A stretch of DNA of 64,000 nt from DATJKD01 sp963834855 (GTDB taxonomy: Bacteria > Pseudomonadota > Gammaproteobacteria > Steroidobacterales > Steroidobacteraceae): positions 55,636 to 119,635 of the forward strand of contig CAWIDH010000028.1 of NCBI GenBank assembly GCA_963834855.1. Reading direction: 5' to 3'. Under the pieces are notes generated by a model. The model worked only from the letters and a program-made list of their open reading frames with translations. It was not told where the DNA came from and did not search any database. Shown here piece after piece: positions 17,636-24,823 of the stretch. Within the stretch, counting starts at the first letter, position 1. Every line of letters starts with the position of its first letter. The position numbers and the translations under genes are program-made.

Positions 17636-18381
17636 GGGTGCTCCGACAGCACGTCCGCGAGCTGGCGCTGCGCGGCGACGAAATTCGCGACGAACTCCTC
17701 GGCCGGCGCCCCCACCAGCTCCCTGAGCGGCCCGCGCTGCACGATGCGGCCGTCGCGCATCAGGATCAGGTCATCCGCGAGATAGGCCGCCTCTGCCACG
17801 TCGTGCGTCACGAAGAGCACCGTCTTGCGCAGCTTTCGGAAAAGCTGCCTGAGCTCCCGCTGCAGCTCGTGGCGCACGATCGGATCCAGCGCGCCGAGCG
17901 GCTCGTCGAGCAGCAGGAGCGCGGGATCGAGCATCAGCGCACGCGCCAGGCTGACGCGTTGACGCTCGCCTCCCGACAGTCGCGACGGATGCCGGGCCAG
18001 GTGATCGGGCGTCAGGTGCATGAGCTCGAGCAGCTCCGCGATCCGCGCCGCGATCCGCTCCGCGCTCCACCCCAGGTGCCGGGCCATCAGCGTCACGTTC
18101 TGCGCAGCCGTCATGTGCGGAAAGAGCCCGCCTTCCTGCAGCACGTAGCCGAGGCGGCGGCGAAGTTCGTTTGCATTGACCGGCGTCAGCGCCTGTGCAC
18201 CGATCGCAACGCGACCCGACTCGGGCGCGAGCAGCGCGGCGGCCAGCCGCAGCACCGTCGACTTGCCGCAACCGCTCGGGCCGATGAGCGCCGTCGTGCG
18301 GCCAGCCTCGAGGGCGAACGTCAGCCGATCGATCACGAATCCTTCGCCATGCCGCAGGGTCACTGCATCGAAGGTGAGCAT
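17632..18381 (-). CDS. ABC transporter ATP-binding protein (OpuA/ProV type)
   Basis: 249 residues from ATG 18381. Walker A GPSGCGKST, Q-loop LQEGGLFP, signature LSGGERQR, Walker B LLLLDEPLGALD and H-loop VTHDVAEA are all intact. There are no C-terminal CBS domains, unlike long ProV proteins. It energises the downstream fusion permease, whose GTG start overlaps this stop by 4 bp, so the two-gene operon encodes the whole importer. The longer upstream open frame is not supported. Confidence 0.9.
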   Translation of the reverse strand: MLTFDAVTLRHGEGFVIDRLTFALEAGRTTALIGPSGCGKSTVLRLAAALLAPESGRVAIGAQALTPVNANELRRRLGYVLQEGGLFPHMTAAQNVTLMARHLGWSAERIAARIAELLELMHLTPDHLARHPSRLSGGERQRVSLARALMLDPALLLLDEPLGALDPIVRHELQRELRQLFRKLRKTVLFVTHDVAEAAYLADDLILMRDGRIVQRGPLRELVGAPAEEFVANFVAAQRQLADVLSEHP

Positions 18382-18504
18382 GGTTCCGGATCGGCCTTGC
18401 GAGCGCTTTCCAGCCCTGGACCTCGACGATACCACCCCCTGTACCGACCGTTCACACCTGGGCATCGTCGCGGCCACCTGGTTGAGCCTCAACGCGATAC
18501 TCAC

Positions 18505-18533
18505 TTGCGTTGTCTCACGTACATTGGTACATT
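18505..18533 (+). promoter_or_regulatory. Candidate promoter with tandem ACATTGGT
   Basis: TTGCGT (18505-18510) and TACATT (18528-18533) are 17 bp apart, about 30 bp before the ATG at 18562. The octamer ACATTGGT is repeated in tandem at 18521-18536 over the -10, which would suit autoregulation by the small DNA-binding-like protein that follows. Confidence 0.4.
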
Positions 18534-18561
18534 GGTACCATTCGATCACACGGACCGGACC

Positions 18562-18822
18562 ATGGCACGCAGAACCAGGATCGTCGTAACCCGCGTTCAG
18601 ACCGGCGTGCGCCTCGAGAGCCGTATCCTCAAGGTGCTCAAGGCCGTCGCCGAGTACAAGAACATGGGACTGGGCGACCTGCTCGAGGGCATCGTGCTGC
18701 ACTCGTTCGAGGGCAAGACGCCCTTTTCGCCGGAGACGCTGCGCAAGATTCGCGAGCTCAGGAAGGTCTACGACCTGGACCTCGACGCCTCGTCGAGCCA
18801 CCGGCTGGAGGAGCGGAAATGA
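18562..18822 (+). CDS. Small ribbon-helix-helix-like protein
   Basis: 86 basic residues, starting MARRTRIVVTRVQTGVRLESRILKVL as two copies of a strand-then-helix pattern seen in Arc/MetJ-type proteins, but no family is assigned. First gene of a three-gene plus-strand unit; its TGA overlaps the ATG of the next gene (ATGA). A tandem octamer in its promoter suggests self-regulation. DNA binding is inference from shape only. Confidence 0.6.
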   Translation: MARRTRIVVTRVQTGVRLESRILKVLKAVAEYKNMGLGDLLEGIVLHSFEGKTPFSPETLRKIRELRKVYDLDLDASSSHRLEERK

Positions 18823-19214
18823 ACGACGCGGAATTTCTCATGGCGCTGGAGCGCTGCACACTGCCGGCGGCGCAGTTCGATCACGCCGCGCATGTGCGGG
18901 CTGCTTACCTTTACCTGCGCGGCGGCACCTTCGGCCAGGCGATCGATCGGATGGCCATCGCAATCCGGCGGTATGCCGGGTCGCTCGGCAAGGCCGATCG
19001 CTACCACGAAACGATCACCATCGGGTTCCTGGCTCTGATCCGGGAGCGGATCTGCGAGCACGGCGACGCCGGCGGCTGGGAGGGCTTCGCTGCGGCCAAC
19101 CCCGAACTGTTCGATCGCGGGCTGCTGCTGCGGCATTATCCCGAGCAGCAACTGCACTCCGCGCGCGCACGTCGCGTCTTCGTGTTGCCCGAGGCCGCCG
19201 ACGCGCGTCACTGA
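18819..19214 (+). CDS. Conserved hypothetical protein (AxxFDHAAHVR family)
   Basis: 131 residues, starting at the ATG that overlaps the previous stop. The N-terminus (FLMALERCTLPAAQFDHAAHVRAAYLYLR) and RYHETITIGFLALI match a widespread short protein family of unknown function, with conserved His and Asp that could bind metal. All-helical by composition. Translationally coupled to the upstream RHH-like gene and followed 1 bp later by a Cys-rich membrane protein. Confidence 0.75.
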   Translation: MNDAEFLMALERCTLPAAQFDHAAHVRAAYLYLRGGTFGQAIDRMAIAIRRYAGSLGKADRYHETITIGFLALIRERICEHGDAGGWEGFAAANPELFDRGLLLRHYPEQQLHSARARRVFVLPEAADARH

Positions 19215-19215
19215 A

Positions 19216-19509
19216 GTGTCCGCCCGCAAGGAACTCATCGCCTTCCTGGTCGTCGCCGTCGCCGCGGTGGGCTCGATAATCCTGTTCGCCGTTTCCTCCG
19301 AGCACCGCGAAGACCGGCCCCTGTCCGGCACGACCCTGCAGGTGCCGGCGGAGGGCGGAAGCTGCCCGAGCGAGGTCCGCGTCAAGCGCCGCGCCGATGG
19401 ACCGCTGCAGGTCTGTCCTGCCGAATGCGTGCTCGATACGGCCGCCGACGGTCAATGCACCTGCACGGTCCGCGTGAAGGAGTGCCGAGAGGCGGCGGCG
19501 CAGCTCTGA
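19216..19509 (+). CDS. Small Cys-rich membrane-anchored protein
   Basis: 97 residues from GTG 19216. One membrane helix (residues 7-28, LIAFLVVAVAAVGSIILFAV) is followed by an exported domain with six cysteines (SCPSE, VCPAECVLD, CTCTV, KECRE), so a disulfide-knotted periplasmic domain is likely. Last gene of the three-gene unit. No family recognised. Confidence 0.6.
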   Translation: MSARKELIAFLVVAVAAVGSIILFAVSSEHREDRPLSGTTLQVPAEGGSCPSEVRVKRRADGPLQVCPAECVLDTAADGQCTCTVRVKECREAAAQL

Positions 19510-19678
19510 TTCGGGTTGCCTCGCCGCACTAGCGAAACCAGGCGTCATCGAGGTTCACGGGCTCAGCCGGACGGTCGTCGAGCTACGGCCACTCGTTGTC
19601 TATCGCCGTCCGCCACTGGCGAATCCGCCGGATCGAGAAAACGCGATAAATGCTTGCGTTTCAACGCATTAGGCGTAC

Positions 19679-19693
19679 TATACTGTATATAAT
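19679..19693 (+). promoter_or_regulatory. Candidate -10 region for the DUF222-HNH gene
   Basis: An AT-rich island in very GC-rich DNA holds TATACT (19679-19684) and TATAAT (19688-19693), 19-24 bp before the ATG at 19712. A good -35 at standard spacing is not evident. GGAG lies before the start codon. Confidence 0.45.
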
Positions 19694-19711
19694 CACAGGC
19701 TTGGAGCTCCC

Positions 19712-21109
19712 ATGGACGGCATCCGCAGCGACCCTCTCCCGGCCGTCCCGACGGCGGCGCTGATCGACCAGATCACCGAGCTCGCCGGGCACCTGAACGC
19801 CGGCACCTACCGCTGGCTCACGCTCATCGCCGAGTTCGACCGCCGCCTGGGTTGGAACTGCGGCCTCACCAAGAGCTGCGCGCACTGGCTCAACTGGAAG
19901 TGCGGCCTGGACTTGGGCGCGGCGCGCGAGAAGGTGCGGGTGGCGCACGCGCTCGAGTCGCTGCCGCTCATCAGTGCGGCGATGGCGCGCGGGGAGCTGA
20001 GCTACTCCAAGGTGCGGGCGCTGACGCGGGTGGCCTGCGCCGGGACCGAGGCGGCGCTGCTCTCGGTGGCGCTGCACGGCACGGCGAGCCACGTCGAGAA
20101 GCTGGTGCGACACTACCGCCACGTGCTGGAAGTCGCCGAGCTCAAGCGCGAGGCGCGTCAGTACAGAAACCGCAGTCTTTCCTGGCGCTACGACGAGGAC
20201 GGCTCGATCGTGATCAAGGCGCGGTTGCCGGCCGAGACGGGCGGCCTCGTGATGAAGGCGCTCGACGCCGCGCTCGAGCACCTGCCGCTGCCGGACGTTT
20301 CCGCGGAAACGTATCCGGCCCCGAAGCCCGACTGGGCGCAGCGGCGGGCCGATGCGCTCGCGGTGCTGGCGGAGAGCTATCTCGCGCACGGCCCCTCGGC
20401 GCTCGCGGGCGGCGAGCGCCAGCAGATCGTCGTGCACGTTGATGTGAATACGCTCGAGGAGCGCACTGCGGGTCGCTGCGAGCTCGAGGACGGCCCGTCC
20501 ATCGCCGCCGAGACGGCGCGGCGCCTCGCCTGCGACGCGAGCGTGGTGCGCATCGTCGAGGACGAGCGCGGCGAGCCGCTCGACGTCGGCCGCCGCACCC
20601 GTTCGATCCCGCCGGCGCTGCGCCGTGCGCTCAACTCCCGCGACCAGGGCTGCTGCTTTCCCGGCTGCACCCAGACGCGCTATGTCGACGGGCACCACAT
20701 CCGGCACTGGGCGGACGGCGGCGACACGAAGCTCGCGAACCTGGTGTCGCTGTGCCGGTTCCATCACCGGCAGGTGCACGAGGGCGGCATCACCGTGCAG
20801 CGGCTCGACGACGGTGCCTGGCGCTTCACCCGGGCCGTCGGCCCGTTCACCGACACCTTCGATTCCGTGGCGCCCGGCCACAGCGCCGTGCTCGGCGACT
20901 GGCGGCAGCTCATCGCCACACACGATGCCGCGAAGATCAGGATCGATCCCTCGACCGCCGCGACCCGCTGGCGCGGGGAGACGATGGACTACGGCCAGGC
21001 GATCGACGTGCTGGTGCAGCGCGCGGAGAAGGCCGGGACGTTTCCGCGGAAACGTGCTGATACAGCGCTCGAGGCGATCGGGACGTTTCCGCGGAAACGT
21101 CCGACCTGA
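19712..21109 (+). CDS. DUF222/13E12-type HNH endonuclease
   Basis: 465 residues. Residues about 20-260 are the helical DUF222 domain (CAHWLNWKCGLDLGAAREKV, ALPLI-type and YSKVRALTRVA stretches). The HNH nuclease lies at about 310-360: CCFPGCTQTRYVDGHHIRHW then LCRFHHRQVHEG, with Zn cysteines and catalytic HH. Three copies of a TTTCCGCGGAAA palindrome lie inside the gene; the last two are in the C-terminal tail and translate as TFPRKR. The family is multi-copy in many genomes, often near mobile DNA; its target is unknown. Confidence 0.9.
   Translation: MDGIRSDPLPAVPTAALIDQITELAGHLNAGTYRWLTLIAEFDRRLGWNCGLTKSCAHWLNWKCGLDLGAAREKVRVAHALESLPLISAAMARGELSYSKVRALTRVACAGTEAALLSVALHGTASHVEKLVRHYRHVLEVAELKREARQYRNRSLSWRYDEDGSIVIKARLPAETGGLVMKALDAALEHLPLPDVSAETYPAPKPDWAQRRADALAVLAESYLAHGPSALAGGERQQIVVHVDVNTLEERTAGRCELEDGPSIAAETARRLACDASVVRIVEDERGEPLDVGRRTRSIPPALRRALNSRDQGCCFPGCTQTRYVDGHHIRHWADGGDTKLANLVSLCRFHHRQVHEGGITVQRLDDGAWRFTRAVGPFTDTFDSVAPGHSAVLGDWRQLIATHDAAKIRIDPSTAATRWRGETMDYGQAIDVLVQRAEKAGTFPRKRADTALEAIGTFPRKRPT
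20295..20312. repeat. TTTCCGCGGAAA palindrome, copy 2
   Basis: Perfect 18-bp palindrome ACGTTTCCGCGGAAACGT inside the DUF222-HNH gene, translated there as DVSAET. Confidence 0.8.
21038..21055. repeat. TTTCCGCGGAAA palindrome, copy 3
   Basis: The same 18-bp palindrome near the 3' end of the HNH gene, translated as TFPRKR. It lies 43 bp before copy 4 in direct order. Confidence 0.8.
21081..21102. repeat. TTTCCGCGGAAA palindrome, copy 4
   Basis: A perfect 22-bp palindrome (GG/CC added outside the 18-bp unit), four bases before the HNH stop codon; again read as TFPRKR. Confidence 0.8.
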
Positions 21110-21230
21110 TGTTGGAGCATGCGAGATCCGAGGGCGCAAGCGATTGCACCCCTGCGAAATGAACCATTCGCGATCAGGCGGCGGCGGTCCTCACCAGATC
21201 GGGTGGTTTTGAGGTTTCGCTCGCTCGCGA

Positions 21231-21824
21231 CTAGACAAAGATCAAACCCGCGGTCAGCGCCGTCAGCCCCGCCATCACGCGGTTGAACGTGACGAAGGCG
21301 CGCCGCGACTTCAAGAACCGGCGGATGCTCGCGCCGAAGAGCGCCCAGGCGCTCATGCACGGAAGCCCGACCAGCGCGAACACGCCCGCGATCACCACCA
21401 CGCCCAGCCAGAACTGCGACCCGGGCGAGGTGAACGCGCCAATCGCACCGATCACCATCATCCACCCCTTGGGGTTGACGGCCTGGAAGAGCGCGCCGCG
21501 CCAGAACCCGATCGGCCGCGCATGCGCGCTCTCGCCGAGCTCGCCGGCGCGCCAGAGCTGCCAGGCGAGCCAGAGCAGATAGGCCGCGCCGAACACCTTG
21601 AGTGCCCACTGCAGCGCGGGCACGGCGATGATTACCGCGCCGAGCCCGGCGCCCACCAGCAGGGTGAGGGCGACGAACCCGAGCTCGATCCCGAGCAGCG
21701 AGGTGACAGTGCGGCGGAACCCGAAGTTGAGCCCCGAGGACGCCAGCATCAGGTTATTCGGCCCCGGCGTGGCAGAGGTGGCCAGGGAATAGAGTGCGAG
21801 TGCTCCCAGCAGCTGCGGTTCCAT
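21231..21824 (-). CDS. LysE family amino-acid exporter
   Basis: 197 residues, six hydrophobic segments. The family signature SATPGPNNLMLASSGLNFG near residue 20 and NPKGWMMVIG near 115 are intact. LysE/RhtB proteins export amino acids or their analogues across the inner membrane. The gene is divergent from a MocR regulator, with about 100 bp between starts; MocR is the likely controller, and the pair recurs in many genomes. Confidence 0.9.
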   Translation of the reverse strand: MEPQLLGALALYSLATSATPGPNNLMLASSGLNFGFRRTVTSLLGIELGFVALTLLVGAGLGAVIIAVPALQWALKVFGAAYLLWLAWQLWRAGELGESAHARPIGFWRGALFQAVNPKGWMMVIGAIGAFTSPGSQFWLGVVVIAGVFALVGLPCMSAWALFGASIRRFLKSRRAFVTFNRVMAGLTALTAGLIFV

Positions 21825-21899
21825 GTGTGTGTCTCGCGGGTGTGGTAGGGGTGGTCGGGCTCTTCGAGGTCAGATCTTGTCTCTGTGCTTGTCCTGTGT

Positions 21900-21913
21900 C
21901 AATATCAGTATTG
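21900..21913. promoter_or_regulatory. Possible MocR operator
   Basis: An AT-rich CAATATCAGTATTG (arms CAATA/TATTG), flanked by TGTC direct repeats at 21897 and 21912, sits 13-27 bp before the MocR ATG and in the divergent lysE promoter region. MocR regulators use paired AT-rich sites here; this one is inferred. Confidence 0.4.
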
Positions 21914-21926
21914 TCATGGTGCAATT

Positions 21927-23318
21927 ATGAAGTCCGCGCGACAGTGGCGGCCGGCCGTCAAGGCCGGCGCCGAGCCCCTCTACGCACGCCTGGTCTCGGC
22001 GCTCGAGCGTGACGTCGCGGAAGGCGCGCTCGCCATCGGCACCCGGCTCCCGACGCAGCGCGACCTGGCGGAGCAGCTCTCGATCGGCCTCGGCACGGTG
22101 ACCCGCGCCTACGCCGAGGCGGAGCGGCGCGGCCTGCTGCGCGCGCGCGTGGGCCAGGGCACATTCGTCGCCTCGCCTGCTCCGGCCCGCGCGGCCGAGC
22201 GCGACGGCCCGATCGATCTCGCCAACAACCTGCCGCCGATTCGCGCCGTGGAATCGCGGTTCCTCGAACTGCTGACGCAGCTCGCGCACGACGACGCCGC
22301 GCTCGACCTGCTCGACTACGCGCCTGCGGATGGCGCGGAGCGCTACCGCCAGGCGGCGGCGGCGTGGCTTACGCGCACCGCTGGCTTCACGCGCGTCGAG
22401 GCTCGCGACCTCGTGCTCTGCGCCGGCGCGACCCAGGGCGTGACGCTCGCGCTGCAGTCGGTCGCGGCGCCCGGCGACACGGTGCTCTGCGAAGCGGCCA
22501 CCTTCTTCGGCTTCAAGTCGATCGCGGAGCGCCTGCGGATCACGCTGGTGGGTGTGGCGATGGACGACGAGGGGGTCGACCCCGACGCGCTCGCGCGTGC
22601 CGCCGCCGAGACGGGCGCGCGGGTGGCGCTGCTGATCCCGACGCTTCACAACCCCACCACCCGTAGCTGTTCGCGCGCCCGGCGCCAGGCGCTCGCGGAG
22701 CTCGCGCGCCGGCAGGACCTCACGTTCGTCGAGGACGACGTGTACGCCGCCTACGCGCGCGGCCGCAACGCGGCGCCGCCACTCGCCGCGCTCGCGCCCG
22801 AGCGCAGCTGGTACGTGAACGGCGCGTCGAAGACGCTCGCGCCCGGGCTGCGTGCGGGCTGGATCCTGCCGCCGCGCGAGGCCCGCGAGACGCTGGTGCG
22901 CACGATGCGCGCGTTGAACGCCTCTGCGCCGATCTTCGGGCACCTGGTGTTCGCGAAGCTGGTCGAGACCGGCGAGGCGTTCCGCCTGCTCGATGCGGTC
23001 GTCGCCGAGGCGCGGGCGCGCACCGAGCTTGCGCGCGAGGTGCTGGGTGCTGCCATGGCACAGCCCGCCGCTCCGCAAAGCCTGCACGCGTGGCTGCCGA
23101 TGCCCGCGGAGCAGGCCGAGCGCATCGTGCGCGTCGCGCTGCAGGGCAACGTGCGGCTCACGCCGCCGGCCTCTCCGGTCGTGAGTCCCGCGGCGCCCAC
23201 GGGCGTGCGGCTCTGCCTCGGCGCACCGCGGGAGCGCGAGTCGCTGGCGCGCGCGCTCGAGGTCGTGCGTGAGGCCATCGCGGCGCCGGCGGGGAGACTG
23301 GACGAGCCGTTGATCTGA
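21927..23318 (+). CDS. MocR-type GntR/aminotransferase fusion regulator
   Basis: 463 residues from ATG 21927. An N-terminal GntR winged helix (PLYARLVSALERDVAEGAL, LPTQRDLAEQLSIGLGTVTRAY) is joined to a fold-type I aminotransferase domain; the PLP lysine is in NGASKTLAPGLRAGW (about residue 300). In MocR proteins the enzyme domain senses PLP or an amino-acid adduct instead of catalysing transamination. Divergent from the LysE exporter, its likely target. An in-frame start 14 codons upstream lacks a ribosome site. Confidence 0.9.
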   Translation: MKSARQWRPAVKAGAEPLYARLVSALERDVAEGALAIGTRLPTQRDLAEQLSIGLGTVTRAYAEAERRGLLRARVGQGTFVASPAPARAAERDGPIDLANNLPPIRAVESRFLELLTQLAHDDAALDLLDYAPADGAERYRQAAAAWLTRTAGFTRVEARDLVLCAGATQGVTLALQSVAAPGDTVLCEAATFFGFKSIAERLRITLVGVAMDDEGVDPDALARAAAETGARVALLIPTLHNPTTRSCSRARRQALAELARRQDLTFVEDDVYAAYARGRNAAPPLAALAPERSWYVNGASKTLAPGLRAGWILPPREARETLVRTMRALNASAPIFGHLVFAKLVETGEAFRLLDAVVAEARARTELAREVLGAAMAQPAAPQSLHAWLPMPAEQAERIVRVALQGNVRLTPPASPVVSPAAPTGVRLCLGAPRERESLARALEVVREAIAAPAGRLDEPLI

Positions 23319-23334
23319 CGACTCGAGCTGCGGG

Positions 23335-23427
23335 TCAGAAGCGCTTCTTCAGGCCCGCCTGCTTCAGCACGCCGTTGGCGGTGTGCCTGGAAAAAATCTT
23401 CGAGTCGACGACGAGGTTTCGCCCGGA
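23335..23427 (-). pseudogene. Possible HicA/small-toxin C-terminal remnant
   Basis: In the gap after the MocR gene the minus strand reads GRNLVVDSKIFSRHT then ANGVLKQAGLKKRF and a stop, like the C-terminus of small dsRBD-fold HicA-like proteins. Nothing upstream continues it in frame. Too short to be sure; treated as a trimmed remnant. Confidence 0.3.
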
Positions 23428-23445
23428 ATCCGGCCTGAACCAGAC

Positions 23446-23474
23446 TTGACAATTTCGTCAGACGGATCTGTAAT
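23446..23474 (+). promoter_or_regulatory. Consensus sigma70 promoter overlapping the GbsR-like start codon
   Basis: TTGACA (23446-23451), a 17-bp spacer and TGTAAT (23469-23474) form the best sigma70 match seen in the window. The -10 overlaps ATG 23473; transcription would start near 23480-23482, at the in-frame GTG 23482, giving a leaderless mRNA. Confidence 0.65.
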
Positions 23475-24066
23475 GTCTGTCGTGACAGAAATTACAGAAC
23501 CTGTAACTCTCCCCCACGCCGTGCAGGACTTCGTGCTGCAGTGGGGCTACCTCGGCGATCGCTGGGGCGTGAACCGCTCGGTGAGCCAGATTCATGCGCT
23601 GCTCTACGCATCGGAGCGTCCACTGGCCTCGGAGGAGATCGCCGATGCGCTCGGCATCGCGCGCTCGAACGTCTCGAACTCGCTGCGGGAACTGCTCGCC
23701 TGGGGAATCATCCGCTCGATTCTCGTGCGCGGCGACCGCCGCACCTACTACGAGGCGGAAACGGATCTCTGGACGCTCGTGTCGCGGATTGCCGCCGGAC
23801 GCAAGGCACGCGAGCTCGACCCCGCTGCCGCGGCTCTCAGGCAATGCCTGGAATCCGCGCGGGGCGACGCCGCCGTGAGCCCGGTCGCCGTGCGACGCCT
23901 GCGGGAAATGCTCGACTTCGTCGAGCGCACCGGCAGGTGGTACGAGCAGATGATCCAGCTCCCGGCCACGCAGGTCGCGGCGCTCATGAAGCTCGGCAGC
24001 GGCGTCGTGCGCCTTCTCGACAAGACCCGGCCTCGCCGACGGGTGGAGCGGGCCGGCGCCGCGTAG
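23473..24066 (+). CDS. GbsR/MarR family winged-helix regulator
   Basis: 197 residues if read from ATG 23473, 194 if from GTG 23482, which the promoter position favours. The winged helix (SVSQIHALLYASERPLASEE, ALGIARSNVSNSLRELLAWG, VRGDRRTYYEAE) is typical of GbsR-like proteins that control osmoprotectant or other stress genes. A perfect inverted repeat TCTGTCGTGACAGA (23476-23489) covers the start, suiting autorepression. DUF4166 follows 33 bp downstream, so the two are probably one operon. Confidence 0.85.
   Translation: MSVVTEITEPVTLPHAVQDFVLQWGYLGDRWGVNRSVSQIHALLYASERPLASEEIADALGIARSNVSNSLRELLAWGIIRSILVRGDRRTYYEAETDLWTLVSRIAAGRKARELDPAAAALRQCLESARGDAAVSPVAVRRLREMLDFVERTGRWYEQMIQLPATQVAALMKLGSGVVRLLDKTRPRRRVERAGAA
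23476..23489. promoter_or_regulatory. Inverted repeat at GbsR-like start (candidate operator)
   Basis: TCTGTC-GT-GACAGA, 6-bp perfect arms with a 2-bp centre, directly downstream of the -10 and over the predicted transcription start; a regulator bound here would block the promoter. Confidence 0.5.
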
Positions 24067-24099
24067 TCGCAGAGAATTCCGGCCCGTGAGGAGGGGGCA

Positions 24100-24804
24100 A
24101 TGGCGCTGGAGATTGGCGGCAACGTGAGCCGCCCGGAGACATCGGACCGCCTCGCGGCGATCGCGGACCCGCCGCTGGTCCATCCGCCGCACGTTCACCC
24201 GCCGCGAAGCCCGTTCCGGGCGCTCCTGGGCGAGGACGCGTGGCTCACCCTGCCCGCGCCCGTACAGCGACGCTTCGAACGCGTGCTCGCGCCGGGCGAA
24301 TCGGCGGTATTCATCGGCGAGGTCGCCTCCACCCGACTGAGCCTTTTTGGCCGGTTCTGCGCGCAGCTCGCGCGCCTGGTCGGCGCACCGTTGCCGCTGA
24401 GGACTGTCGCACACGCGTCATCCGCGGTGGTCGTCACCGAGGATGCCCAAGCGCATACACAGTGCTGGACACGGCTCTATCACGAGCCCGGCCGTCTGCC
24501 GCAGGTCATTTGCTCGATGAAGTGCTTCGACGGCCCGACCGGGCTCGAGGAATGCGTCGGTGCCGGCATCGGCATGGCGCTGACAGTCCATGTCGAGGAT
24601 CGTGCACTGGTCATCCGAAGCTCTGGGTATTTCTGGCGTCCCCGCACGCGGCGGTTCCGGATCCCGGCGTGGCTCACGCCGGGGCGCATCGAGGTCGTGC
24701 ACCGCGAGGAGCGCACGGGCCGTTTCAGCTTCACCTTGACGGTCACGCACCCGCTGTTCGGCGAGACGATTCACCAGGTCGCATTCTTTCGCGACGCCTG
24801 CTGA
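24100..24804 (+). CDS. DUF4166 domain protein
   Basis: 234 residues. The body from about residue 38 (SPFRALLGEDAWLTLPAPVQRRF) to the end (FSFTLTVTHPLFGETIHQVAFF) matches DUF4166, a lipocalin-like beta-rich domain. DUF4166 is often fused to or next to Saccharopine-dehydrogenase-type reductases; here such a reductase lies convergently 19 bp away. Expressed with the GbsR-like regulator. Biochemical role unknown. Confidence 0.8.
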   Translation: MALEIGGNVSRPETSDRLAAIADPPLVHPPHVHPPRSPFRALLGEDAWLTLPAPVQRRFERVLAPGESAVFIGEVASTRLSLFGRFCAQLARLVGAPLPLRTVAHASSAVVVTEDAQAHTQCWTRLYHEPGRLPQVICSMKCFDGPTGLEECVGAGIGMALTVHVEDRALVIRSSGYFWRPRTRRFRIPAWLTPGRIEVVHREERTGRFSFTLTVTHPLFGETIHQVAFFRDAC

Positions 24805-24823
24805 CCCACCGTCGAGTCGCGGC

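Noticed and set aside
2020..21102. TTTCCGCGGAAA palindromes as a CRISPR array
   Set aside because: Only four copies, up to 18 kb apart and partly in a coding tail, without spacer regularity.
19661..21139. A 492-residue frame antisense to the HNH gene
   Set aside because: Its residues are the reverse of the DUF222 codons and show no family likeness; the plus-strand frame has DUF222 and HNH motifs.
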